DNA of 64,000 nt from an uncultured Prevotella sp. (lineage in GTDB: Bacteria; Bacteroidota; Bacteroidia; Bacteroidales; Bacteroidaceae), in contig CALUFM010000001.1 in NCBI GenBank assembly GCA_944319935.1, positions 372,001 through 436,000 on the forward strand, given 5' to 3'. The position numbers and the translations under genes were made by a program. The notes beneath the pieces are model-generated. The model made no database searches. It saw only the letters and a list, made by a program, of their open reading frames with translations, and had not been told where the DNA came from. Below are positions 17,407 to 25,884 of this stretch, in pieces (within the stretch, counting starts at the first letter, position 1; each line of letters begins with the position of its first letter).

Positions 17407-17437
17407 CAAAGATAACATATTTTTTCCATTCGGCAAA
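17407..17437 (-). promoter_or_regulatory. Promoter of tRNA-Ser
   Basis: On the minus strand TTTG (17437-17434), a 19-nt spacer and TATCTTTG (17414-17407) match the Bacteroidetes consensus exactly. The tRNA begins 55 nt downstream. Confidence 0.7.
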
Positions 17438-17444
17438 GAAATTC

Positions 17445-18035
17445 TTACTCAAAAGAGAGTTTTTCAAGCCGCGATTTCAATAGTTCAGCCTCTGATTTCC
17501 TTATACCCAGCTTTATCTCGCACGTGCTGTCATAATTCTGTGAAATTATCCTCGGTTTCAATTCTTTCACTACACGCATCACCGAGTTCATCATTACGTA
17601 GGGAAAACTGTACGTAACAACCGCTTCAACTTGCCTTATTTCCACCTTTGAAGCCGCCAACGCTTCGGCCGCAGCAGCCCTGTACGCAACAATCAGACCG
17701 CCAGTTCCAAGGTTTACGCCGCCATAATACCGCACAACAACAACAAGAACATCGGTTAATTCACTGCTGTTTATCTGTCCCAAAATGGGTTTCCCGGCAG
17801 TGCTGCTTGGTTCACCATCGTCATTCGCCCTGAAAACGTCACGCTCCGGCCCTAAAACGTAGGCGTAACAGACATGTCGTGCGTCATAATATTTTTTCCT
17901 ATAAGACGAAATAATATCTTTAATCTCGTCAAGATTTTCAACATGATGTGAAAAAGCGAGGAACTTACTCCGCTTTTCGGAATAAGTCCCCTCGCCTACA
18001 TTTACTATTGTCTTGAATTCGTCAGCTCCCATCAA
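17445..18035 (-). CDS. YigZ/IMPACT family protein (UPF0029)
   Basis: The protein has 196 residues. The family core is seen in KRSKFLAFSHHVENLDE, DDGEPSSTAGKPILGQI and VVVVRYYGGVNLGTGGL, followed by the C-terminal alpha-beta domain of YigZ. Relatives bind nucleic acid or ribosomes (eukaryotic IMPACT regulates Gcn2), but the bacterial function is not settled. It starts 13 nt after the DUF1015 gene and ends the serC-serA-DUF1015 gene string. Confidence 0.88.
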   Translation of the reverse strand: MMGADEFKTIVNVGEGTYSEKRSKFLAFSHHVENLDEIKDIISSYRKKYYDARHVCYAYVLGPERDVFRANDDGEPSSTAGKPILGQINSSELTDVLVVVVRYYGGVNLGTGGLIVAYRAAAAEALAASKVEIRQVEAVVTYSFPYVMMNSVMRVVKELKPRIISQNYDSTCEIKLGIRKSEAELLKSRLEKLSFE

Positions 18036-18048
18036 ATTGATTAAAACC

Positions 18049-19296
18049 TCATGAAAGTTTGTGGATAATCAATCCTGAACGGAGCTTAGGCTCAAACCAT
18101 GTGGCCTTCGGAGGCATAATCTTGCCACTGTCAGCAATATCCATGATTTGCTTCATCGTGACAGGATAAAGAGCCAATGCCATGCGCATCTCACCACTGT
18201 CAACCCTGCGCTTCAACTCCTCAAGACCTCTCAAGCCTCCAACGAAATCGATACGCTTGTCTGAACGCAAGTCTTTTATACCAAGAATTTCATCCAATAT
18301 CAAGCGGCTTGAAATGTCAACGTCAAGCACACCAATCGGGTCTTTGTCGTCAAACGTTCCCTGCTTTGCCGTAAGGCTGTACCATTTTCCGTCAAGATAC
18401 AAAGAGAAATTATGAAGACTGTTGGGCTTATATACATCAGCACCTTTCTCCTCAACCTCAAAATTCTTCTTCAAAGCATCAATAAACTGCTCGGATGTCA
18501 AGCCGTTCAAGTCTTTCACGACGCGGTTGTAATCCAATATTGTAAGCTGTGAAGCCTGGAAGCATACGGCCATGAAGTAATTATACTCTTCAGTTCCGTT
18601 GTGATTGGGGTCTTGCTTTGCCTTCTCCGCACCGACAAGAGCAGCAGCGGCAGAACGGTGGTGACCGTCAGCAATATACAATGAAGGCATCTTTGCAAAC
18701 TCGTTTGTCACGGCGGCAATGTCATCATCGTTTGAGATAACCCAGAACTGATGGCGGAAACCGTCAATCGGAGCAACGAAGTCATACTCAGGTTCAGTCT
18801 GGGCATAACGCATAATCAGGCTGTCAAGTACGCTGTTGTCTGGATATGCAAAGAACACAGGCTCGATGTTGGCGTTATTCACACGCACATGCTTCATGCG
18901 GTCTTCTTCCTTGTCACGACGTGTCAGCTCATGCTTCTTTATCACGCCGTTGAGATAATCTTCAACGTATGCGCAAACAACCAAGCCATATTGCGTCTTG
19001 CCGTTCATGGTCTGGGCATAAATGTAATACTGCTCCTTGTCGTCCTGCACAAGCCAGCCTTTCTCTTGGAACTTCTTGAAGTTCTCCGCAGCTTTCTCAT
19101 ATACACGCGGGTCGTATTCGCTTGTTCCAGGAGCAAAGTCTATCTCCGGTTTTATTATATGGTAAAGGCTTTTCTCATTGTCGCCAGCCTCTTTGCGTGC
19201 TTCTTCAGAATCAAGTACGTCGTATGGCCTTGACTCTACTTCCTCAACATACTGCTTGGGAGGACGCACCCCCTTGAAAGGTTTGATTGTAGCCAT
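18049..19296 (-). CDS. DUF1015 family protein
   Basis: The 415-residue protein opens with TIKPFKGVRPPKQYVEEVESRPYDV and holds the family signature YIADGHHRSAAAALVG. DUF1015 proteins are almost always found beside serA and serC in Bacteroidetes and Firmicutes, as here (31 nt after serA). Some members have been reported as SerR-type partners or as kinases in serine metabolism. I therefore infer a role near serine synthesis, with moderate confidence for that role. Confidence 0.85.
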   Translation of the reverse strand: MATIKPFKGVRPPKQYVEEVESRPYDVLDSEEARKEAGDNEKSLYHIIKPEIDFAPGTSEYDPRVYEKAAENFKKFQEKGWLVQDDKEQYYIYAQTMNGKTQYGLVVCAYVEDYLNGVIKKHELTRRDKEEDRMKHVRVNNANIEPVFFAYPDNSVLDSLIMRYAQTEPEYDFVAPIDGFRHQFWVISNDDDIAAVTNEFAKMPSLYIADGHHRSAAAALVGAEKAKQDPNHNGTEEYNYFMAVCFQASQLTILDYNRVVKDLNGLTSEQFIDALKKNFEVEEKGADVYKPNSLHNFSLYLDGKWYSLTAKQGTFDDKDPIGVLDVDISSRLILDEILGIKDLRSDKRIDFVGGLRGLEELKRRVDSGEMRMALALYPVTMKQIMDIADSGKIMPPKATWFEPKLRSGLIIHKLS

Positions 19297-19327
19297 TGCT
19301 TTTCTTTTTTACCCGGTATTAAACTAA

Positions 19328-20245
19328 TTATTTGTTCACCTGGAACTTTGTGCAACCATCCTTGAAGTATGCGTTAATCTGCTTTGCTGCGGCAATACCT
19401 GCATTGATGTTGGCTTCAGCAGTCTGCGCTCCCATTTTCTTAGGAGTGCTGAAATAACGTCCTTCAAACTTTGCGAACTCTACATCTGCGTCAGGCTTGA
19501 TGTCCGTGATATATTTCAAGTCTTCACGCTCAGCCATCAGTTTCAGCAATTCAGGCTCATTGATAACTTCCTTACGCGCAGTATTGACAACGATGCCGCC
19601 CTTCTTCATCTTGCCTACCAAAGCATAATTGATGCTCTCTTTTGTTTCAGGCGTTGCAGGAATGTGCAATGAAACGATGTCACAAGTCTCAAACAACTCA
19701 TCCTGAGAAGCGACAGCGTGTACACCAGCCTCTTCTATAACCTCTTTCGGGCAGAATGCGTCGTATGCGTAAACATCCATGCCAAAGCCTTTTGCTACGC
19801 GTGCAACGTTGCGTCCAACATTTCCAAAAGCGAGAATGCCAAGCTTCTTGCCTTTCAGCTCAGTACCAGCCTTGCCATTGTAGAAATTACGTACCGCATA
19901 AACCAACAATCCGAACACAAGTTCTGCAACCGCATTAGAGTTCTGGCCCGGAGTGTTTTCTACAATCACACCCTTCTCCTTTGCATACGCCGTGTCGATG
20001 CTGTCATATCCGGCACCTGCACGCACAACAATCTTCAACTGCTTTGCTGCGTCAAGCACTGCAGGTGTAACCTTGTCTGAACGTACAATCATGGCGTCAG
20101 CATCCTTGACTGCATCCTGAAGCTGAGCCACGTCGGTATATTTTTCAAGCAACACAAGTTCGTTGCCTGCACCTTCAATTTCTTTTCTTATTCCGTCAAC
20201 AGCAACGGCTGCGAACGGTTTTTCTGTTGCTACCAATACTTTCAT
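19328..20245 (-). CDS. serA: D-3-phosphoglycerate dehydrogenase, short form
   Basis: At 305 residues this is the short type without ACT or intervening domains. It oxidises 3-phosphoglycerate with NAD, the first step of serine synthesis. The Rossmann region reads KLGILAFGNVGRNVARV; the catalytic Arg and Glu are in VVNTARKEVINEPELL. Where most PGDHs have the catalytic His (TPHIGASTxEA), this protein has TPKKMGAQTAEAN, so Lys replaces His near residue 268. This fits the type III-K PGDHs known from Entamoeba and some bacteria. The next upstream gene is serC. Confidence 0.93.
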   Translation of the reverse strand: MKVLVATEKPFAAVAVDGIRKEIEGAGNELVLLEKYTDVAQLQDAVKDADAMIVRSDKVTPAVLDAAKQLKIVVRAGAGYDSIDTAYAKEKGVIVENTPGQNSNAVAELVFGLLVYAVRNFYNGKAGTELKGKKLGILAFGNVGRNVARVAKGFGMDVYAYDAFCPKEVIEEAGVHAVASQDELFETCDIVSLHIPATPETKESINYALVGKMKKGGIVVNTARKEVINEPELLKLMAEREDLKYITDIKPDADVEFAKFEGRYFSTPKKMGAQTAEANINAGIAAAKQINAYFKDGCTKFQVNK

Positions 20246-20284
20246 AGTTATTCGATTTTAAATGGTTATACTTTATATAAATCA

Positions 20285-20356
20285 TGAGGAGCGTATGGCA
20301 ACACGCCCGAAGTGCCAACCGACACTAACCGGGCGCATTGCCCAACGCCCCTACGT
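20285..20356. repeat. Intergenic imperfect inverted repeat between serC and serA
   Basis: The left arm (GAGCGTATGGCAACACGCCCG, split here as GAGCGTATGG and CAACACGCCCG) matches the reverse complement of the right arm GGGCGCATTG-CCCAACGCCCC with few mismatches, around a spacer of about 20 nt. The ends read like ...GGGGCG / CGCCCC..., a form I recall as dispersed in Bacteroidales intergenic spaces. It could fold in the serC-serA transcript. Confidence 0.6.
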
Positions 20357-20380
20357 TGTAATCAATAGTAATCAAGCTTA

Positions 20381-21448
20381 TCAATGCTGAGCCTCGAAGT
20401 CCTTCATGCACTTAACCAGAGCCTGAACGCCTTCTACAGTCATGGCGTTGTAGCAGCTTGCACGGAAACCGCCAACTGAACGGTGACCCTTGATGCCAAC
20501 CATGCCCTGAGCTGTTGCATACTCGAAGAACGGCTTCTCGAGTTCTGCGTATTCGTCGTTCATGACGAAGCAAATGTTCATCACTGACCTATCCTCTGTA
20601 GCCACAGTGCCACGGAACAGCTTGTTCCTGTCAATCTCTGAATAAAGCATGTCAGCACGCTCAAGCGCACGCCTGTCCATTTCCTTTACACCGCCCATCT
20701 TCTTAATCCAACGAAGGTTCTCAAGAGCGCAATAAATAGGAATTACCGGAGGAGTATTGAACATTGAACCCTTGTCAACATGAGTCTGGTAGTTCAACAT
20801 CGTAGGTATCTCACGCGGAGCCTTGCCTAATGTATCGTTCTTGACAATGACAACGGTCACACCTGCCATTGAAAGGTTCTTCTGTGCGCCGGCATAGATG
20901 CAGTCATACTTCGCAACATCAACCGGACGGCTGAAGATATCTGAAGACATGTCACCGATAAGCCTTACAGGCACGTCAAGGTCTTTGCGCATCTCAGTAC
21001 CATAGATGGTATTGTTTGTAGTGATGTGCAGGTAATCAACGTCTGTCGGGCATGTCCAGTCTTTCGGAATGAAAGTATAGTTGGCATCAGCCGAAGAAGC
21101 TACTTCAACAACTTCACCAAACAGTTTAGCTTCCTTCATTGCTTTCTTAGCCCAAGTACCAGTGTTGAGGTAAGCGGCTTTCTTTATAAGGAAGTTGTAA
21201 GGAATCATGCAGAACTCGAGTGAAGCTCCGCCGCCGAGGAAAAGAACAGAGTAGCCTTCAGGCACATCGAGCAACTCTTTGATAAGAGCAACAGCCTCAT
21301 CTACTACGGGCTGGAAGTCCTTTGACCTATGGCTTATTTCTGCCAAAGACAAACCAATACCGTTAAAATCCAAAATCTGCTTTGCAGTGTTCTCAATGAC
21401 TTCGCGCGGAAGTATTGAGGGGCCAGCGTTAAAGTTATACTTCTTCAT
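20381..21448 (-). CDS. serC: Phosphoserine aminotransferase
   Basis: The 355-residue PLP enzyme makes 3-phosphoserine from 3-phosphohydroxypyruvate and glutamate, and also serves pyridoxine synthesis. Motifs include the opening [18 protein letters not shown], the phosphate-binding [11 protein letters not shown] and the PLP Lys in [13 protein letters not shown] near residue 189. It is first in the serC-serA-DUF1015-yigZ series; the 135-nt gap to serA holds the inverted repeat at 20285-20356. Confidence 0.96.
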   Translation of the reverse strand: MKKYNFNAGPSILPREVIENTAKQILDFNGIGLSLAEISHRSKDFQPVVDEAVALIKELLDVPEGYSVLFLGGGASLEFCMIPYNFLIKKAAYLNTGTWAKKAMKEAKLFGEVVEVASSADANYTFIPKDWTCPTDVDYLHITTNNTIYGTEMRKDLDVPVRLIGDMSSDIFSRPVDVAKYDCIYAGAQKNLSMAGVTVVIVKNDTLGKAPREIPTMLNYQTHVDKGSMFNTPPVIPIYCALENLRWIKKMGGVKEMDRRALERADMLYSEIDRNKLFRGTVATEDRSVMNICFVMNDEYAELEKPFFEYATAQGMVGIKGHRSVGGFRASCYNAMTVEGVQALVKCMKDFEAQH

Positions 21449-21486
21449 ATTATTATGTGTTTTTTATAAGGTTACTTTTAACTCTG

Positions 21487-21494
21487 CAAAGATA
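21487..21494 (-). promoter_or_regulatory. Putative -7 element of serC
   Basis: The minus strand reads TATCTTTG, 38 nt before the serC start codon. A -33 element is not clear. Confidence 0.5.
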
Positions 21495-21555
21495 CGTATT
21501 TTTCTTTAGCTATACAGAATTTTATGTTAAACAATCTAAAAGCGGTGACATTTTG

Positions 21556-22878
21556 TCACTTTATGTGTTCCACAACCGTTTTCACTCCCTTCAGTTTTCC
21601 ACCAGATGCACGTTTTACGACGTCTTCCCACTTGTCACTTGCGACAGTGGCGTATGAACAACGCTCACGCACGTCTATCCTGCCGATGTCTGTTCCATCA
21701 AGACCGCCCACCTTGCAAAGAAAGCCTAACACGTCTCCTTTTGACACTTTGTCGTGCTTTCCCTTACCTATATATAATGTGGCCATACGCGGCTGTGGAG
21801 CTTCGCCCAGCCATTCGCTTACTTCATACGGCCCAGGCTCGTCAGTAACATACTCTGGAAGTTCCTCGTCAGGGCCTAACAGGAAGAACGCCCTGCCCTC
21901 AGCCTTCCACCTGGCTGTTCGGCCTACACGGTGGACATACTCGTCTTCGCCAACAGGCAAATGATAATGCACGATGTTGTCAACGTCTGGCATGTCCAAC
22001 CCACGCGACGCCAAATCCGTCGCCACCAGAACATTCGCCGAGCCGTTGGCAAACCTGAACACAGCGTCCTCACGCTGCTTTTGGTCAAGTCCGCCATGGA
22101 ATACGCTCACAACGAAGCCCTTGTCACGCAAGAACTCACCAACGCGCTCCGCACTGTCACGATAATTCAAGAACACGATGGTACTCTTGTCGCCAAAACC
22201 GCAAAGCAAGTTGGCAAGAGTCCGCAATTTATCCCTGTCAGGACTTTTCACCAAAAACAGCCCTATGCGCTCCGCAACGTCATTGCCTTCGAGATAATCC
22301 AGCCGCTCCACACCTCGCATGTTGACAAAGCCAGGTATTTCCTCTGCGTCTGTCGCCGACAACAAGAACTTCCTGCGCACACCTGGCAACATGTCAACCG
22401 CACGCTTCATCTCGTCGCGGAAACCCATCTTCAAGCACTTGTCAAACTCGTCAATGACAAGAAAACGAACACTATAATGGTTAAGGTTGTCTTTCTCCAA
22501 ATGGTCAACAAGCCTTCCCGGCGTGGCGAACACCACCTGCGGCATCACCCGCCGCAACTCCCGATGCTCATCCATAGTCGGCCTTCCGCCGTAAAGGCAC
22601 ATCGAGCGCAGCCCGCTGCCCATGCCCTTGAACACCTCATGCGACTGCAACGCCAGCTCCCTGCCGGGCACAATTACCACAGCCTGCAGCGTGTCTACCT
22701 TAGCGTCAAGCATCTCCACTAACGGCAGCAGGTACGCAAGCGTCTTGCCGCTGCCAGTAGCCGACAGCAACACAACGTCGCCATTACGCTCCAACATGGC
22801 ATTCTTCATGCCAACTTGCATCTTGCTCAACGCCTCGATGCCCAACTTTCGCAATATTTCATTTTCGTTAATTGCCAT
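21556..22878 (-). CDS. DEAD-box RNA helicase, DbpA-like
   Basis: The 440-residue protein has the helicase motifs in order: SATGSGKT (I), PGRELALQ (Ia), TPGRLVDH, VIDEFDKCLKMGF (II, DEFD instead of DEAD), LLSATD (III), VFHGGLDQKQRE, VLVATDLASRGLDMPDV and HRVGRTAR (VI). The last 75 residues (TLYIGKGKHDKVSKGDVLGF onward) look like the DbpA RNA-binding RRM that targets 23S rRNA helix 92. A role in large-subunit assembly is therefore likely. The DEFD variation keeps the two acids needed for ATP hydrolysis. Confidence 0.92.
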   Translation of the reverse strand: MAINENEILRKLGIEALSKMQVGMKNAMLERNGDVVLLSATGSGKTLAYLLPLVEMLDAKVDTLQAVVIVPGRELALQSHEVFKGMGSGLRSMCLYGGRPTMDEHRELRRVMPQVVFATPGRLVDHLEKDNLNHYSVRFLVIDEFDKCLKMGFRDEMKRAVDMLPGVRRKFLLSATDAEEIPGFVNMRGVERLDYLEGNDVAERIGLFLVKSPDRDKLRTLANLLCGFGDKSTIVFLNYRDSAERVGEFLRDKGFVVSVFHGGLDQKQREDAVFRFANGSANVLVATDLASRGLDMPDVDNIVHYHLPVGEDEYVHRVGRTARWKAEGRAFFLLGPDEELPEYVTDEPGPYEVSEWLGEAPQPRMATLYIGKGKHDKVSKGDVLGFLCKVGGLDGTDIGRIDVRERCSYATVASDKWEDVVKRASGGKLKGVKTVVEHIK

Positions 22879-22912
22879 TTGCCAAATTCTCTAATATCTG
22901 CGTTTCTAACGG

Positions 22913-22920
22913 CAAATATA
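22913..22920 (-). promoter_or_regulatory. Putative -7 element of the DEAD-box gene
   Basis: The minus strand reads TATATTTG, 34 nt before the start codon. TTG occurs 17 nt further upstream, slightly too close for the consensus. Confidence 0.4.
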
Positions 22921-23079
22921 CGAAACAAAAATGAAATCAACGAATAAAACGGGAACAATAATTTAATCATATTACCGTCTTATACAAATAGAATAAATAA
23001 ACATCGCTTCATTCTTCCACGCATAAATAAATACGTGAAAAAATGCCGCATTTTGCCAAACAAATATTACAGACAAAAA

Positions 23080-23104
23080 GACGGTTGCAAAAATTGCGAC
23101 CGTC
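23080..23104 (-). terminator. Terminator of the LRR gene
   Basis: An 11-bp hairpin (23080-23090 with 23094-23104, one G-U) is followed on the minus strand by a T-run. It lies about 50 nt beyond the LRR stop. The rest of the gap 22879-23152 is AT-rich with no further feature seen. Confidence 0.75.
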
Positions 23105-23152
23105 ATAAAAAATAAAATAAAAAGGTATATATTTTCATAAGTCCAGCAATAA

Positions 23153-25063
23153 TCATAATGCCACTTTCACAGCCTTACCGTCAGACTTTACGATATATAT
23201 GTCTTTTGCAAGATTGCTGATTTTTGAATCCGACCCACTATACACACATTGGCCGTTTATGGTGTAAATGTTTATTGCTTTTCCATCTGCATTTATTATT
23301 GAGCCATCTTCAACCTTCACATTCTGTTCATTTACCACCATTACATTATTATCTATACCAGTAATTACCATTTCCTTGATGTTATAAAAAAGACACCACG
23401 GCTCAACGGTTGCATACTTGCTTTCACAACCTACAGGCACATACAACACTGCGTTTTCATAAACATTTTCGGAGAAGCCAAAACCATAAGCTCCTCTAAT
23501 CGGAACAGGTCTTTTCATCAAACAATAAATCTCTTTTAAACCTTCACAACCATAAAAAACATCACTACCCATAGTCTGAACGGATTCACCTAACACAATA
23601 CGCTCCAATTTAGAACAATAATTAAATGCCAAATAGTCTATCAACTTAACAGAATTTGGTATGTCGATACTCAACAAGCTAGAACAATTAGAAAACGCAT
23701 AGTGGCCAATTACAGTAATAGAGTTTGGGATTTTAACTCTCGCCAAGCTGGAACAATTTTCAAATGTACAAGCATCTATCTGCGTAACAAAACTTGGTAT
23801 GTCAATGCTTGTCAGGCCATAACAATTCCTAAACGCTGACTCACCTATCGATGTGACAGAGTTCGGAATTACAATATTTGTCAGGCCCGTACAATTATAA
23901 AACGCATAGTTACCAATACATGAGATAGAACTTGGTATGTCAATGCTTGTCAGATTGGCACAACCTTCAAACGAATTGTCGGATATTGACATAACAGTGT
24001 TTGGAATACTTATTGACAGTTTTGCCCCAGGGCAACAAAATAATGTTGTGACATTTTTTGAATAAAGACATCCATCTATTGACGCATAATTCTGATTGCC
24101 ACCATCAACATTTATTTCTGCCAGACTTCTACAATTAGAGAACGCACCAACCCCAATTTCTTCAACAGATTCAGGTATATTGATATCTGTCATACTATTA
24201 CAATTAGAAAACGCACTAGCCCCTATTTCTTCAACAGATTTAGGAATATTGATATCTGTCATACTATTACAATTAGAAAACGCAGATTTTTTTATCGACA
24301 CGACAGAAGAACCAATGCTTAAATCTGTAAGACTTGAACAACTATAAAAAGCCGACTGTCCTATAGTTTCAACTGAATTTCCGATATTGACACTTTTGAG
24401 ATTTGAACAATTGTAAAATGCATTATCAGTTATCGTTGTTACAGTGTTACCAATAGTAACAGATAACAAGGATTTAAGTCCTGAAAAAGGTGTATTGTCA
24501 CTTGAGACGTCTCTTCCCAAGTATATTGCTTTCACAGGAGTCCTTTCATCCCCCAAACCCACACTAAACGCATTTGATGATATTTTCAGTTCATTACTAC
24601 CGTCTTCAAATACAATATCACTCAAAACAGGACAAAAACCAAACACCTGTTCACCAATAAATGCAACAGAGTTCGGAACATAGATATTCGCAAGACCTGA
24701 ACATCCCGCAAACGCATAATCACCAATATATGTAATAGTGTGCGGAATACTCACACTTTTTAAATCTACACAATCTTCAAACGCACCAAGGTATCCCAAT
24801 TCATCCCCATGAATACCAATAACCGTAAACGTTTTTCCATCAAACATAACATGTTCAGGAATAATAATATCACCTTCATATTTTTGACCTCCAAATGTTA
24901 TCTCACAAGTCAAATCATCCTGTGATAGAACATTGAAATACATACCATCAACAATGAAGTCATAAGCAGTTGCACTAATGCTGAATAAAAGACAGACAAC
25001 CAACACTTGCAACTTCAAAAAATTAATAAATTTTCTTTTAATCAATTCTCCAGCTATCAACAT
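23153..25063 (-). CDS. BspA-like leucine-rich repeat surface protein
   Basis: I place the start at the ATG at 25063, because the longer frame to 25123 would run into the terminator of the upstream RNA. A hydrophobic signal (FLKLQVLVVCLLFSISATA) lies about 15 residues in. Some 15 LRR_5 (BspA, treponemal type) units of 23 residues follow, with the pattern LTSIDIPSSVTxIGxxAFxNC. The last 70 residues (INIYTINGQCVYSG, then YIVKSDGKAVKVAL) resemble a type IX secretion sorting domain. The gene is clearly richer in A+T than its neighbours. BspA-like proteins mediate adhesion and coaggregation in oral and gut Bacteroidales; a similar role here is inference. Confidence 0.88.
   Translation of the reverse strand: MLIAGELIKRKFINFLKLQVLVVCLLFSISATAYDFIVDGMYFNVLSQDDLTCEITFGGQKYEGDIIIPEHVMFDGKTFTVIGIHGDELGYLGAFEDCVDLKSVSIPHTITYIGDYAFAGCSGLANIYVPNSVAFIGEQVFGFCPVLSDIVFEDGSNELKISSNAFSVGLGDERTPVKAIYLGRDVSSDNTPFSGLKSLLSVTIGNTVTTITDNAFYNCSNLKSVNIGNSVETIGQSAFYSCSSLTDLSIGSSVVSIKKSAFSNCNSMTDINIPKSVEEIGASAFSNCNSMTDINIPESVEEIGVGAFSNCRSLAEINVDGGNQNYASIDGCLYSKNVTTLFCCPGAKLSISIPNTVMSISDNSFEGCANLTSIDIPSSISCIGNYAFYNCTGLTNIVIPNSVTSIGESAFRNCYGLTSIDIPSFVTQIDACTFENCSSLARVKIPNSITVIGHYAFSNCSSLLSIDIPNSVKLIDYLAFNYCSKLERIVLGESVQTMGSDVFYGCEGLKEIYCLMKRPVPIRGAYGFGFSENVYENAVLYVPVGCESKYATVEPWCLFYNIKEMVITGIDNNVMVVNEQNVKVEDGSIINADGKAINIYTINGQCVYSGSDSKISNLAKDIYIVKSDGKAVKVAL
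24157..24290. repeat. 69-bp near-identical tandem repeat inside the LRR gene
   Basis: Units starting at 24157 and 24226 are offset by exactly 69 nt (23 codons, one LRR) and differ at only a few positions. The likeness is at the nucleotide level, so the duplication is recent. Confidence 0.8.
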
Positions 25064-25106
25064 AAATAAAATTATTATGCCCTTATCCCAAGTCAAGGCG
25101 GTTAAT

Positions 25107-25438
25107 AAAAAAGTATAGACCATATATACGCAAAAAGCGTGGGAACTTTACCCGTCACCCGTCCCACACTCTGAGGCCTTCGCATTGCCCGAAACAGTTG
25201 AACGAGCAACGCAGAAGCCCACGCCGTGTATGTATATACGGCGACATGGGCATCATGCCAAAGAGACAAACGCCAATGATGGGCCGTACAAGATACACCC
25301 ATGAGCATCTACTGTTGCCATGTTCTTGACTGTTTCAGAAAGTTGCGAAGTTTCAGAGTGTCAAGCACAAAGCGCCAAGTAAACGCTTTCCTTAATATAT
25401 AATCCCCCGCCCGCCGCCAGCGCGGCTCCTGCCGAAGG
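25107..25438 (-). ncRNA. Probable free-standing structured RNA (candidate Bacteroidales-1-like)
   Basis: The minus strand has a TATCTTTG -7 element at 25452-25445, then about 330 nt without a convincing gene, then a small hairpin (gtata/tatac, 25113-25129) and six T at 25112-25107. Inside are conserved-looking helices: GCCCA-CGCCGT (25251-25238) with ACGGCG-TGGGC (25227-25217), and GTGTGGGA (25169-25162) with TCCCACGC (25144-25137). A 68-codon frame exists here but has RNA-like composition and no ribosome binding context. The promoter-plus-terminator layout recalls the Bacteroidales-1 RNA motif; I cannot confirm the match. Confidence 0.6.
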
Positions 25439-25444
25439 ACATTG

Positions 25445-25452
25445 CAAAGATA
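25445..25452 (-). promoter_or_regulatory. -7 element of the non-coding RNA
   Basis: The minus strand reads TATCTTTG. No TTTG is found at the -33 distance. Confidence 0.5.
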
Positions 25453-25776
25453 TAAAATAAATTAAAGGTGAAAAAAGGAATAACAAAAAAATTGAGATAT
25501 AAAATAAGGAATATCAAACATTGTAATTTCAATTTACGGTAAAACGCCGGGCGAAAGACGGTGAACAGGAATACAAAAGGGCACGTTTCAGATGGCAAAA
25601 GACGGCATGTTAGATTGCAATTAAATATCAGGCATTTAATTAAAAGACGACAGATAACGCACGCCTGGCATAAAAAGACGCAACTAAATGCAGCCAAAAA
25701 GTTACTGTTTTCAGTCGGATAAACCATGCCAAGAATAAAAACATGGGCAACGGGCACGGATATGGGGATTTTGATG
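25453..25776. other. AT-rich intergenic stretch, no gene seen
   Basis: About 320 nt separate the RNA promoter from the HAD gene promoter. A minus-strand frame covers much of it but has a biased Phe/Leu/Cys composition and no family resemblance. I see only AT-rich spacer with a repeated GGCAAAAGACGG-type word. Confidence 0.4.
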
Positions 25777-25784
25777 TAACTTTG
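25777..25784 (+). promoter_or_regulatory. Putative -7 element of the HAD gene
   Basis: TAACTTTG fits TAnnTTTG, 101 nt before the HAD start. The transcript would begin with the nested hairpin at 25794-25869. Confidence 0.4.
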
Positions 25785-25793
25785 CAGTGTCAA

Positions 25794-25869
25794 CAGACAA
25801 GTTACAACCAGACTACCAGACAAGCTACATGGCAAATCGGCTTGTTTGCCGTCACAGTGAACTTGTCTG
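25794..25869 (+). repeat. Nested hairpin in the leader of the HAD gene
   Basis: The perfect outer arms cagacaagtt (25794-25803) and aacttgtctg (25860-25869) enclose inner arms acaagc (25820-25825) and gcttgt (25840-25845). The same GACAAGC / GCTTGT words occur in the gap upstream of glnS. Confidence 0.55.
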
Positions 25870-25884
25870 CTTAAAAGAAAAAAG

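Noticed and set aside
23153-25123. A CRISPR-like array in the LRR gene because of regular 69-bp periodicity.
   Set aside because: The period is that of the 23-residue LRR unit, most units differ, and the frame is open throughout.
25102-25308. A 68-codon minus-strand frame that could be a small protein.
   Set aside because: It lies within the structured RNA, ends inside its terminator and has RNA-like composition. I treat it as part of the non-coding RNA.
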